Assembly (NCBI RefSeq): GCF_963675395.1
Contig: NZ_OY776223.1
Location: 124,001 to 188,000 of the forward strand
From: an uncultured Vibrio sp.
GTDB taxonomy: Bacteria > Pseudomonadota > Gammaproteobacteria > Enterobacterales > Vibrionaceae
Direction: 5' to 3'
DNA: 64,000 bases
Shown: positions 45,131-53,844 of the stretch, piece by piece
Layout: each line of letters opens with the position of its first letter
Numbering within the stretch: the first letter of the stretch is position 1
The notes under the pieces: model-generated
Told to the model about the DNA's origin: nothing
Databases searched by the model: none
The model's input: the letters and a program-made list of their open reading frames with translations, nothing else
Made by a program: the position numbers and the translations under genes

Positions 45131-46713
45131 TGGTGTTTCAAACCGCATTTACCGCCCCGCATCACAAAGCAACGGAAGTGGGAAAACAAATCTTAGAAAA
45201 AGGCGGAACGGCGTCTGAAGCAATGGTCGCGGCTGCATCGATGATCGCGGTTCAATACCCGCATATGAACAGCATTGGCGGTGACGGATTTTGGCTAATC
45301 AGTAAGCCGGGAGAAGCACCAGTTGCTATCGATGCATGCGGAGCAGCGGGATTATCCATCGACCCAGATTACTACCGTGCATTGGGCACCGAACTGCCTG
45401 AAAAAGGTGGCGAAGCGTCTATTACCATGGCTGGCACAGTAGCCGGCTGGCAAAAAGCGCTGGATATCAACGGTGGTGAACTGCCTTTAAGCACTCTGTT
45501 ACAACCTTCTATTGACGCAGCACGAAACGGCATTGAAGTTACACAAAGCCTTGTCGATGCGAGTGTAAAAACCTTTGAGCGCTTAAAAGATGAAGCCGAA
45601 TTCAGCCGTTTGTTTCTCGATGACGGTGAAACGTTAAAACTTGGTGCAACAGTGGTCAACCCGGCGCTGGCAAAAACGCTGGAAAGATTGGCCGAGGTAG
45701 GGCTGGATGACTTTTACCGAGGTGAGATTGCAGAACTGGCAGCGAAAGAGCTTCAAGAAGCGGGAAGTCCGTTAACGATTGAAGACTTTCACCAGCATCA
45801 GGCATTGGTTACGACTCCACTAAACGTTGAGACCTCAAAAGGCCAGCTTTATAACCTGGGTGCACCGACTCAAGGATTGGCATCGTTATTAATTTTAGCG
45901 ATATACGATCGCTTAGCATCGCAAGCAAACTCGGAGCTAGAGCATATTCATTTACTCGTCGAAGCGACGAAGCAAGCATTTATTATCCGCGACAAAGTCG
46001 TTACCGATGAGCGCTATTTAAGCAAGCCACTGCAAGACTACTTAGATGAAAGTGTGGTGTCTGAGTGTGCAGAGCGTATCTCATTAACCCAAGCTCTGCC
46101 ATGGCCTTATCAGGCGAAACCGGGTGACACTATCTGGATGGGCGCAACCGACCAATACGGCACAATGGTGAGTTTTATCCAGAGTGTTTACTGGGAATTT
46201 GGCTCAGGTGTTGTGCTTCCATCTACCGGAATTATGTGGAACGTCAGAGGTAAAAGCTTTTCTCTGGATGCCGAACATCACAATGCCGAACATCACAATG
46301 CTTTAGTACCTGGCAAAAAGCCGTTCCACACCCTGAACCCAGCTTATGCTGAGCTTAAAGATGGCCGACGCATCGTGTACGGAACGATGGGCGGAGAAGG
46401 GCAACCGCAAACTCAGGCGTGTTTATTCAGCCGACACATTTATCAGAACATGTCTCTGCAACAAGCGGTGTCTATGCCTCGATGGCTACTGGGCAGAACT
46501 TGGGGCGATGCTACGAACAATTTACGACTTGAAGAAGACTTGTACAGCAAATACGGGCAAACATTAACGCAGATGGGCCACCAAGTGACTCAGGTTGAAA
46601 ACTTGAGTGAGCTGATGGGACACGCGGGAGCAATAACCCTAGATCAGCAAGGACAGGCAGACGCAACGAGTGACCCTCGCAGCGATGGCGATATATTTTT
46701 AGGAGAGAGATAA
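45130..46713 (+). CDS. Gamma-glutamyltransferase-fold Ntn hydrolase, HpxW-like oxamate amidohydrolase
   Basis: A 527-residue Ntn hydrolase precursor of the gamma-glutamyltranspeptidase superfamily. Self-cleavage is expected before Thr334 (KPGD/TIWMGATDQYG), giving large and small subunits. MNSIGGDGFWLI and FHTLNPAYAEL are superfamily landmarks. Klebsiella HpxW of this family is an oxamate amidohydrolase in urate degradation, and the neighbourhood supports the same role: oxamate to oxalate and ammonia. There is no signal peptide, so it is cytoplasmic. A 15-bp tandem duplication (46270-46299) repeats AEHHN near the small-subunit core. Confidence 0.82.
   Translation: MVFQTAFTAPHHKATEVGKQILEKGGTASEAMVAAASMIAVQYPHMNSIGGDGFWLISKPGEAPVAIDACGAAGLSIDPDYYRALGTELPEKGGEASITMAGTVAGWQKALDINGGELPLSTLLQPSIDAARNGIEVTQSLVDASVKTFERLKDEAEFSRLFLDDGETLKLGATVVNPALAKTLERLAEVGLDDFYRGEIAELAAKELQEAGSPLTIEDFHQHQALVTTPLNVETSKGQLYNLGAPTQGLASLLILAIYDRLASQANSELEHIHLLVEATKQAFIIRDKVVTDERYLSKPLQDYLDESVVSECAERISLTQALPWPYQAKPGDTIWMGATDQYGTMVSFIQSVYWEFGSGVVLPSTGIMWNVRGKSFSLDAEHHNAEHHNALVPGKKPFHTLNPAYAELKDGRRIVYGTMGGEGQPQTQACLFSRHIYQNMSLQQAVSMPRWLLGRTWGDATNNLRLEEDLYSKYGQTLTQMGHQVTQVENLSELMGHAGAITLDQQGQADATSDPRSDGDIFLGER
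46270..46299 (+). repeat. 15-bp in-frame tandem duplication in the HpxW-like gene
   Basis: GCCGAACATCACAAT occurs twice head to tail, adding one extra AEHHN to the protein. It is perfect at the nucleotide level, so probably recent. Confidence 0.9.
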
Positions 46714-47942
46714 TGACAACTCAAACGCTATTTGAAACTTTGAACCCACCACAACGTTTGTTGATGGGTCCTGGCCCAATTAATGCTTATCCACGTGTGC
46801 ACCAAGCCATTTCACAGGCTTTAATCGGTCAATATGATCCGGTTATGACGGGCTACATGACGCAAGTTCAGTCGCTGTATCGCGGTGTATTCGAAACACA
46901 AAACCAACAAACCATGCTGGTTGACGGTACGGCACGTTCAGGTATCGAAGCAGTTCTTGTCTCAGTGATTAAGCCGGGCGATAAAGTACTTATCCCAATT
47001 ATTGGTCGTTTTGGCCACCTGTTGAGTGAAATCGCGAATCGTGTTGGCGCAACAGTCAAAACCATTGATGTTGAATGGGGCGAAGTGTGTCCACCGGAGC
47101 TGGTTGAAAAGGCAATCAAAGAGTTTCAGCCAAAACTTCTGGCAACGGTACAGGGTGATACTTCGACAACCATGAACCAGCCATTGGCAGAGTTTGGTGA
47201 AATCTGTAAACGTCACGGTGTGTTGTTCTATTGTGATGCAACCGCATCGATTGCAGGTAATGAACTTAAAGTTGATGAGTGGAACCTTGATGCCGTGTCA
47301 GCTGGCCTACAAAAATGTCTTGGCGGACCATCTGGTAGCTCTCCAATTACATTGAGCGATCAATGTGCGGAACTGATCAATCGTCGTAAACACGTAGAAG
47401 CGGGTATTCGCGCTGATCACCACACGTCGGGCGAAGAAGAGATCATTCGTTCGAACTACTTCGATTTGTCGATGATCATGGATTACTGGGGCCCTGAACG
47501 TCTTAACCACCACACAGAAGCAACCAGTATGCTTTACGCGGCGCGTGAATGTGCACGCATCTACCTTGAAGAAGGCGCTGATAACGTAATTGCTCGCCAC
47601 AAACAAGCGGGTGATGCAATGGCATGTGGTCTGCGAGCGATGGGTCTAGAGCTGTTTGGTAACCAGAAGTACAAAATGAACAACGTTGTGGGTGTCTACA
47701 TTCCTAAAGAAGTGGACGGCAATAAAGTACGTCAGGAACTGCTCAATAGCTTTGGTATTGAGATTGGTACGTCATTTGGTCCATTGGATGGAAAAATCTG
47801 GCGCATCGGCACAATGGGTTACAACGCACGCCAAGAAGCGGTTTTAACAACACTTGCCGCGCTGGAAGCCATCCTTATCCGTAATAAAGCCAAAATCATT
47901 CCAGGCCAAGCAGTGATTGCAGCGATGGAAAAATATGTTTAA
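46713..47942 (+). CDS. Ureidoglycine-glyoxylate aminotransferase (PucG-like)
   Basis: A 409-residue class-V PLP aminotransferase. The N-terminal LLMGPGPINAYPRV and the PLP-lysine region SAGLQKCLGGPSGSSP place it with the alanine-glyoxylate / PucG group. PucG-type enzymes transfer the amino group of S-ureidoglycine to glyoxylate, giving oxalurate and glycine, which fits between allantoate hydrolysis and HpxW here. It starts at the upstream TAATG overlap. Alternative: serine- or alanine-glyoxylate aminotransferase, less likely in this operon. Confidence 0.85.
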   Translation: MTTQTLFETLNPPQRLLMGPGPINAYPRVHQAISQALIGQYDPVMTGYMTQVQSLYRGVFETQNQQTMLVDGTARSGIEAVLVSVIKPGDKVLIPIIGRFGHLLSEIANRVGATVKTIDVEWGEVCPPELVEKAIKEFQPKLLATVQGDTSTTMNQPLAEFGEICKRHGVLFYCDATASIAGNELKVDEWNLDAVSAGLQKCLGGPSGSSPITLSDQCAELINRRKHVEAGIRADHHTSGEEEIIRSNYFDLSMIMDYWGPERLNHHTEATSMLYAARECARIYLEEGADNVIARHKQAGDAMACGLRAMGLELFGNQKYKMNNVVGVYIPKEVDGNKVRQELLNSFGIEIGTSFGPLDGKIWRIGTMGYNARQEAVLTTLAALEAILIRNKAKIIPGQAVIAAMEKYV

Positions 47943-47966
47943 TGCCATTAAGAGGGTGAATCAAGG

Positions 47967-49220
47967 ATGAGTAAATTGGATGCCCAACGCATTATGGAAC
48001 GTGCTGACCACTTGGCTACGTTTACCTCGATGCAAGATGGATTAAAACGCACCTACTTATCGCCGGAGCATAAGCAGGCGCACCATCAACTTGGCGAATG
48101 GATGCAGCAAGCCGGGCTGGAAACATGGCAGGACAGTGTTGGGAACCAGTGGGGAAGGAAGGTATCTTCCAACCCTACCATGCCAACGCTCATTATCGGC
48201 TCTCACAGTGATACGGTTGCGGATGCGGGTAAATATGACGGAAACCTGGGGATACTGGTTGGTATTTCCTCGTTGGAGCAACTCAAGAATGTTGAGCTGC
48301 CATTTCATGTCGATGTGGTCGCGTTTGCCGACGAAGAAGGCACTCGCTTCAACAGTACATTGATTGGTTCAAGTGCGGTAGCGGGTGTATTTGACCCAAA
48401 CTGGCTGTCCCTGAAAGACAACGATGACGTGACAATGTCACAGGCTATGGTTGAATTTGGTCTGTCTCCGCAAGAGGTCGGCAAGGATAGCCGTTCGTCA
48501 GATGACGTGATGGCTTACCTGGAAGTGCACATTGAGCAAGGCCCTGTACTTGAAGCTCAGAACCAGCCTGTTGGTGTGGTGACTGGTATCGCCGGTGCAA
48601 AACGTTTCCAGTTTCAGGTAAAAGGCTTAGCTGGACACGCTGGTACGGTACCAATGGGCATGCGCATGGATGCGTTGTGCGCTGTAGCTGAGATGATTTC
48701 GACGATAGAAAACTATGCGACCGAACAGAGCAAAACTGAAAACAAAGTTGTAGCGACAGTCGGTAAGTGTGAGGTTTCGCCAGGTTCAGTCAACGTTATT
48801 CCCGGTGAGGTTAACTTCACTGTGGATATCCGCAGCTTGAATCAGGAGCAACTGGAGCGCTCGTGTGACGACTTGCTAACGGCACTTAACGCGATTGCAA
48901 AGCGTCGTGAGGTCAGTTTCTCCAATCGATTGCTCTATCAGGCGAGCGCGGTACCTTGTAATGACGCTTTACAAAGTCAGTGGGGCGAGATTGTTGCGCA
49001 AGTAACAGAATCTGAACCTGTATTTTTACCAAGTGGTGCAGGGCACGACGCGCTTGCGATGGTGAACTTAACAGACGTTGCAATGTTGTTTGTCCGTTGT
49101 GATAGAGGCATTAGTCATAACCCACTGGAAAGTGTTCAAGAGGATGACGTCGCGGTTGCTCTGCAATGTTTGACACAAATGATCCTCGCTCAGCAGGAGC
49201 GCGAAACCGATGGAAACTAA
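47967..49220 (+). CDS. Allantoate amidohydrolase (M20 hydantoinase/carbamoylase family)
   Basis: A 417-residue M20 metallo-hydrolase of the AllC/HpxK/ureidoglycolate hydrolase group. The metal ligands are in GSHSDTVADAGKYDG, ADEEGTRFNSTLIGS, EVHIEQGPVLE and the C-terminal RGISHNPLESV. GAGHDA is typical of the family. It would split allantoate to S-ureidoglycine, CO2 and ammonia, feeding the preceding aminotransferase. Its 3' end overlaps the next gene by 11 bases. Confidence 0.87.
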   Translation: MSKLDAQRIMERADHLATFTSMQDGLKRTYLSPEHKQAHHQLGEWMQQAGLETWQDSVGNQWGRKVSSNPTMPTLIIGSHSDTVADAGKYDGNLGILVGISSLEQLKNVELPFHVDVVAFADEEGTRFNSTLIGSSAVAGVFDPNWLSLKDNDDVTMSQAMVEFGLSPQEVGKDSRSSDDVMAYLEVHIEQGPVLEAQNQPVGVVTGIAGAKRFQFQVKGLAGHAGTVPMGMRMDALCAVAEMISTIENYATEQSKTENKVVATVGKCEVSPGSVNVIPGEVNFTVDIRSLNQEQLERSCDDLLTALNAIAKRREVSFSNRLLYQASAVPCNDALQSQWGEIVAQVTESEPVFLPSGAGHDALAMVNLTDVAMLFVRCDRGISHNPLESVQEDDVAVALQCLTQMILAQQERETDGN

Positions 49221-50079
49221 ACAAGAACTGACTCATTCCGTTGTGCTGGGAATCGCAGGAAACTCTCCAGGTTATCTGGCGCAGACTGGGGAGATATCAG
49301 CATTCAACGAGCAGCAAAAGGCGGAGCTGCAGGAAGCACAGCGCCCACGAGCGTTGTTTCCGATGTTCGTTCGTCAGCTTGGCGACTCTTATCTCGGGCA
49401 GATGCCTTTCAGTTCATCTAAATTGGTGTTGCCTGGAGAGCAAGATGCCAAGGTTCAGATGGAGCCTGAGGTTGCGATTAAGTGCAGCGTTACCTATACA
49501 GAGCAAGGCCAGATTGCCGCGCTTACTCCTTTTGCGCTGACGTTAATCAATGATGCAACCTACCGGAATAAAACGGTATCTAAGCTAGCTGAGAAGAAAA
49601 ACTGGGGCGCATTTAGTAAGGGTATTGCCGAACTCGATCTACTTGTTGACTCATTTTCTGAGCAAACACCGCTTGATCATCTCAGATTGTGCGGTTTTCA
49701 TAGCCGGAATGGGCAATGGCACTTGTGCAGCCAAGACGTGTCGGTAACAGAATACAATGTCTTCTATCAATCGTTAACCGACTGGTTAGTAGAGACAATT
49801 AACCACCAAGCCGATGACGGTGCTATGCATAATACGCACAGTTTGTTCGTTGAAGCGAATCAACCCAGTGAAATTACCATTGCGATTGGCGCACCGTGTT
49901 ATACAGCCTACGGTGAAGACCATCAGTTGCTTGATGGTGACCGGGTATTTGTTTGTGTATACGATGACAGAGAGCACCAGTTAAGTGATATTGCGGCCAT
50001 GATAGACTGTCCACAAGATCAGTGGGTAACCGCTTCGAGTATGATGTGGTTAGAGCAAACGGTTTATAAGAAACAATAA
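49210..50079 (+). CDS. DUF5718 family protein
   Basis: A 289-residue soluble protein of the DUF5718 family (VVLGIAGNSPGYLAQTGE at the N-terminus, PEVAIKCSVTY and FALTLINDATYRNK in the middle). The pattern (GN..G, metal-like E/D/H residues, EANQPSEITIAIGAPCYT) recalls the fumarylacetoacetate hydrolase fold, which is only an impression. Function is unknown. Its overlap with the allantoate amidohydrolase and its place before the CHR pair suggest a role in the ureide pathway, perhaps in the oxalurate or oxalate steps. Confidence 0.75.
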   Translation: METKQELTHSVVLGIAGNSPGYLAQTGEISAFNEQQKAELQEAQRPRALFPMFVRQLGDSYLGQMPFSSSKLVLPGEQDAKVQMEPEVAIKCSVTYTEQGQIAALTPFALTLINDATYRNKTVSKLAEKKNWGAFSKGIAELDLLVDSFSEQTPLDHLRLCGFHSRNGQWHLCSQDVSVTEYNVFYQSLTDWLVETINHQADDGAMHNTHSLFVEANQPSEITIAIGAPCYTAYGEDHQLLDGDRVFVCVYDDREHQLSDIAAMIDCPQDQWVTASSMMWLEQTVYKKQ

Positions 50080-50105
50080 AATAATTAGCAAGGTAACAAA
50101 GAACG

Positions 50106-50690
50106 ATGAAAACACAACGAGATCTGGCCAGTGCATTCTTTCGCATTGGCTTGTTTGGATTTGGTGGCGGCCCCACGATGATCCCTTTGGTTCATAAAGA
50201 AGTGGTCGACAATTATAAGTGGATGAGTGATGACGAGTTTGCCAACGTACTTGCAATCGGCAACACGCTACCTGGCCCAATTGCGACCAAAATGGCGGGT
50301 TATATTGGTTACAAAGTGGGTGGAAAGATCGGATGTATCAATGCAGTGCTCATGACGATTATTCCACTGATTATCGTAATGATTGCGGGATTAGGCTTAC
50401 TCAATGAGTACCGCGATAAGCCATGGGTAGCGGGTATGGCTCAAGGAGTTTTGCCCGTTGTCTCCTGGATGATGGCCAAGCTTACCTATGACTTCTTACT
50501 GAAGGGTTACAAATCACTTGGCGCAATTGCGACTGGTATTGGTATCGCGCTTTCTATTTTGTTTATCGTGGTATTGGGTGTACACCCGGGCCTGATTGTC
50601 GCAGCAGTACTTCTTGCCGTATTGGTGAAACCTGACCCAAAGCCTAGTGCGGCTGAGCAAGGTCTAAAACCAGAAAATAAAAAGGGATAA
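50106..50690 (+). CDS. CHR-family ('chromate') transporter half protein 1
   Basis: A 194-residue short-chain CHR transporter with five or six predicted helices. The family signature FGFGGGPTMIPLVHKEVV is near residue 18, and NTLPGPIATKMAGYIGYKVGG near residue 57. Short CHR proteins work as pairs, and the partner follows 2 bp later. The family is named for chromate efflux. Placed at the end of a ureide operon, another small oxyanion or dicarboxylate (oxalate, oxamate, oxalurate) is a plausible real substrate; this is inference. Confidence 0.85.
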   Translation: MKTQRDLASAFFRIGLFGFGGGPTMIPLVHKEVVDNYKWMSDDEFANVLAIGNTLPGPIATKMAGYIGYKVGGKIGCINAVLMTIIPLIIVMIAGLGLLNEYRDKPWVAGMAQGVLPVVSWMMAKLTYDFLLKGYKSLGAIATGIGIALSILFIVVLGVHPGLIVAAVLLAVLVKPDPKPSAAEQGLKPENKKG

Positions 50691-50692
50691 GT

Positions 50693-51220
50693 ATGCAACT
50701 TTATATCGATATCTTCTTAGCATTTTTTATTCCTAACATCGTCGGTTATGGCGGTGGTCCTGCAATCATTCCCTTAATTGAGGCACAAGTTGTTGGTCAG
50801 TATGGTTGGATGAATGCCAGTCAGTTTGCTGAAGTACTCGCTTTAGGTAACGCGCTACCAAGTCCGATTGCGACGAAAATGGCGGGTTACATCGGCTATG
50901 AAGTTGGTGGAACGCTTGGCGCGTGTATCGCGGTATTCGCGACAGTTGCGCCTACCATTATCATCATGGTGCTGGCGATGAGTGTACTGTACAAATACCG
51001 TAACTCGCCAAAAGTAAAAGCGTTAGGCGCATGGGTGCTGCCGATCATTTTCACTTTGATGCTATTACTGAGCTACAAGCTGATCATGTCTGGTGGCGAG
51101 GCGGGTTGGGGACATTTTGCCTTCCTATTTGTCGTCGCTGGTCTGTGTTTGGAAAAATTCAAAGTGCACCCAACTTATGTAATTTGCGCAAGTTTAGCCT
51201 ACGGCGCATTCTTGCTTTAG
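50693..51220 (+). CDS. CHR-family ('chromate') transporter half protein 2
   Basis: A 175-residue second half of the CHR pair. It carries the same signatures in slightly different form: GYGGGPAIIPLIEAQVV near residue 18 and NALPSPIATKMAGYIGYEVGG near residue 57. About five helices are predicted. The two halves are expected to insert in opposite orientation and form a heterodimer. Last gene of the ureide operon; a strong terminator follows. Confidence 0.85.
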   Translation: MQLYIDIFLAFFIPNIVGYGGGPAIIPLIEAQVVGQYGWMNASQFAEVLALGNALPSPIATKMAGYIGYEVGGTLGACIAVFATVAPTIIIMVLAMSVLYKYRNSPKVKALGAWVLPIIFTLMLLLSYKLIMSGGEAGWGHFAFLFVVAGLCLEKFKVHPTYVICASLAYGAFLL

Positions 51221-51257
51221 TTTGAATTTCTTTAAACAGCCTGTGTAACTCTTTAGC

Positions 51258-51296
51258 TAGGCCGATACAAAAGAGTATCGGCCTAGTCTTTAAAGC
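51258..51296 (+). terminator. Terminator of the ureide operon
   Basis: TAGGCCGATAC and GTATCGGCCTA form a perfect 11-bp stem with loop AAAAGA, followed by GTCTTT. Confidence 0.85.
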
Positions 51297-51590
51297 TTAA
51301 GTCCCCAAGTTTCTGGCGTTGTTATCACTTTTTAACGCATCCTTAATTCTTAATTTCAAACCTCATTTCATCAGCAATCCGACCAGCTTTTCCACCGCTT
51401 CTAAGCCCCAACACCCCCTTTGCGTTACAACTACTCATCATTACTTGACTTCTTACTGTTACGGGCATGTAACTTTCCGTTTAAAAATCGAGATTTGCAT
51501 CACTAAATATTGGCGAATTTTTGTCACTCCTAGTGTGCTAGAAGCCCGTTTTCCCAAGGTTTAATTATTAAATATATATTTAAAACAACG

Positions 51591-51609
51591 ATGTGCACTA
51601 TGTGCACAT
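51591..51609. promoter_or_regulatory. Palindromic operator candidate for MhpR
   Basis: ATGTGCACTATGTGCACAT is a perfect palindrome around TAT. It resembles the GGTGCACCTGGTGCACA operator recalled for E. coli MhpR. It lies 172 bp before the mhpA remnant. The rest of 51297-51780 is AT-rich promoter-type sequence without a recognisable gene. Confidence 0.55.
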
Positions 51610-51780
51610 AAAGTTGAGTTGGTATTGTGGATATAGCCACCCTGCATGTACGTTTCGGTAACAAAATAAAAACATTTGTACTGGCTAACTCCTTCAGTGA
51701 TCGAATGAGTAGGCCTTTCCCTAGTGATCTACGTGATCAAATAGGGTTCCCATAACTTGAACGTACCTGGAGAATTCAAA

Positions 51781-51987
51781 GTGACAGTATCCACTTCCCA
51801 AAGCACAGTCTCGGCTGCCTATTATGATTCAGAAGCTATTATCCGACCTAACCGATTCGTTTCAAGTATCGCTATTCCCCAGTCGATCAACGCAGTTTGC
51901 CAGGAGGTGCGTAAGGCCTTGAGCGCTACAACTGAGCATTGCGAAGCTGCAACTAAACTTGGTGCGCATGACAGGAAGGCTGCTTGA
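51781..51987 (+). pseudogene. mhpA: mhpA remnant with large in-frame internal deletion
   Basis: A 68-codon open frame with GTG start and a good ribosome site (GGAG). The first roughly 16 residues (MTVSTSQSTVSAAYYD) look like the N-terminus of an FAD monooxygenase stopping just before its dinucleotide-binding motif. The rest (IIRPNRFVSSIAI... then AVCQEVRKAL) resembles the C-terminal VRPDRYV...L end of MhpA/phenol-hydroxylase-type proteins. It occupies exactly the mhpA position, ending 1 bp before mhpB. The FAD and substrate domains are gone, so 3-(3-hydroxyphenyl)propionate hydroxylation is lost. The identification is inferred from position and weak similarity. Confidence 0.5.
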
Positions 51988-51988
51988 T

Positions 51989-52978
51989 ATGAGTAAAGTC
52001 TATTTGCACTGCTTGTCGCATACACCATTAGTTGGTCATTTCGACCCGGCGGCAGAGGTTCTCGGTGAGGTTAATCGCGTTATTGAGGACGCGAAAAAGC
52101 GCATTGATGAATTTGACCCAGAGTTGGTGATCCTGTTTTCCCCTGATCATTACAACGGATTTTTCTACGACGTTATGCCGTCTTTTTGTATCGGAATGGC
52201 CGCTCATGCGATTGGTGATTTTGGCACGGCGGCCGGTCCGTTAAACGTTCCTCAAGAGCTTGCTGAAGGGTGTGCGCAGTATGTATTAGCGAAAGGGGTG
52301 GACGCCGCGGTTTCTTACAACATGCAAGTAGACCACGGTTTCGCCCAACCTCTGGAGTTTCTGTTAGGCAGTCTGGAGCGAGTTCCGGTTATTCCGGTGT
52401 TTATCAATGGTGTTGCGCCGCCATTGCCGGGCTTTCAGCGAGCTCGGTTACTGGGCGAAGCCATTGGTGAATACGCTCAGAGCCTAGACAAACGGGTATT
52501 ACTGCTTGCTTCGGGCGGTTTGTCGCACCAGCCACCCGTCCCTGAACTGGCCACTGCAGACGAACATATTGCAGACCGACTAAAAGGCAGCGGTCGATGT
52601 CTTCCCGAGGATGAGCGTATCGCGAGAACTCAGCGTGTGATTAACGCCGCGGTTGAATTTGTTCAAGACCAAAACACGTTACACCCACTCAATCCCGAAT
52701 GGGATCGCGCCTTTATGCAAGATTTAGCCAACGGGCAAACAAGCAAACTGGATGCGATGAACAATCAGGATCTGTCAGATATTGCCGGTAAGTCCACTCA
52801 TGAAGTGAAAACCTGGGTGGCGGCATGTGCGGCACTATCTTCTTACGGACCTTATAAAACCGAAGGTTGCTATTACCGCGAGATACCAGAATGGATCGCT
52901 GGATTTGGCTCTATGAGTGCAACCACAACAAATAACACAAAAATGAAAGCTGTAAACGAGGAGTATAGGAATGTCTAA
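51989..52978 (+). CDS. mhpB: 2,3-dihydroxyphenylpropionate 1,2-dioxygenase
   Basis: Type III extradiol (LigB-fold) dioxygenase opening the ring of 2,3-dihydroxyphenylpropionate between C1 and C2. It has 329 residues, with a C-terminal extension of about 15 over E. coli Mhp[21 protein letters not shown] and [13 protein letters not shown] carry the active-site histidines. ATG 51989 follows AGGAAGG. It receives the product of HcaB from the separate hca operon. It overlaps mhpC by 8 bases. Confidence 0.93.
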   Translation: MSKVYLHCLSHTPLVGHFDPAAEVLGEVNRVIEDAKKRIDEFDPELVILFSPDHYNGFFYDVMPSFCIGMAAHAIGDFGTAAGPLNVPQELAEGCAQYVLAKGVDAAVSYNMQVDHGFAQPLEFLLGSLERVPVIPVFINGVAPPLPGFQRARLLGEAIGEYAQSLDKRVLLLASGGLSHQPPVPELATADEHIADRLKGSGRCLPEDERIARTQRVINAAVEFVQDQNTLHPLNPEWDRAFMQDLANGQTSKLDAMNNQDLSDIAGKSTHEVKTWVAACAALSSYGPYKTEGCYYREIPEWIAGFGSMSATTTNNTKMKAVNEEYRNV

Positions 52979-53834
52979 TCTAATTTTTACTGAGCAAGAG
53001 ACAAGCAAATTTGTTCAAATTGAGGAAGGTGATCTCAACCTCAAACTGCATTACAACGATTGTGGTGAAGGGAGTGAAGTCGTGGTCATGCTGCACGGTT
53101 CAGGACCTGGAGCTACAGGTTGGGCGAACTTTAACCGCAACGTACAACCTTTGGTCGAATCTGGTTGTCGCGTCATTCTTCTCGACTGTCCGGGGTGGGG
53201 GAAAAGTGACTCAATTGTTTCTACTCAATCTCGTTCCGATCTCAACGCGACGGCACTAAAAGGTGTAATGGACGCGCTGGATATTGAGCGCGCGCATTTA
53301 ATTGGTAACTCCATGGGTGGCCACTCGGCTGTCGCATTCACACTCTCATACCCAGAACGAGTAGGTAAATTGATTCTAATGGGTGGCGGTACTGGCGGTG
53401 CAAGCTTGTTCACACCAATGCCGGCAGAAGGCATTAAGCGCCTTAATCAACTTTACCGCGAGCCAACTATCGACAATCTCAAAGCGATGATGGATATCTT
53501 CGTCTTTGATACCAGCGAGCTAACAGAAGAGCTGTTCCAGACTCGTTTGAATAACATTCTTTCTCGCCAGGATCACCTTGATAATTTTGTAAAAAGCATC
53601 GAAGCCAATCCAAAACAGTTCCCGGATTTCTCTGCGCGTTTAGGTGAGATTAAAGCCGATACCTTGGTCGTTTGGGGTCGCCAAGACCGCTTTGTACCAT
53701 TTGATACCAGCTTACGTTTGATGGCTGGTATCCCTCAGGCGCAACTGCATGCTTTCAACCAGTGCGGTCACTGGGTGCAGTGGGAGCATGCTGATACATT
53801 CAACCGATTGGTTGTCGACTTCATTAAGCATTAA
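52971..53834 (+). CDS. mhpC: 2-hydroxy-6-oxonona-2,4-dienedioate hydrolase
   Basis: Alpha/beta hydrolase that cleaves the C-C bond of the meta-ring-fission product, giving succinate and 2-hydroxypenta-2,4-dienoate. It has 287 residues: oxyanion loop [13 protein letters not shown] near residue 42, nucleophile elbow GNSMGG (Ser114) and catalytic His267 in [10 protein letters not shown]. The length matches E. coli MhpC. It is separated by 10 bp from mhpD. Confidence 0.94.
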   Translation: MSNLIFTEQETSKFVQIEEGDLNLKLHYNDCGEGSEVVVMLHGSGPGATGWANFNRNVQPLVESGCRVILLDCPGWGKSDSIVSTQSRSDLNATALKGVMDALDIERAHLIGNSMGGHSAVAFTLSYPERVGKLILMGGGTGGASLFTPMPAEGIKRLNQLYREPTIDNLKAMMDIFVFDTSELTEELFQTRLNNILSRQDHLDNFVKSIEANPKQFPDFSARLGEIKADTLVVWGRQDRFVPFDTSLRLMAGIPQAQLHAFNQCGHWVQWEHADTFNRLVVDFIKH

Positions 53835-53844
53835 GGAGAGAACC

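Noticed and set aside
51319..51564. Open frame of 81 codons between the ureide operon and the mhp cluster
   Set aside because: No ribosome site, low-complexity translation and AT-rich promoter-type DNA; unlikely to be coding.
51722..51743. CRP-like sequence AGTGATCTACGTGATCA before the mhp genes
   Set aside because: The right half does not match TCACA at the required spacing; too weak to list.
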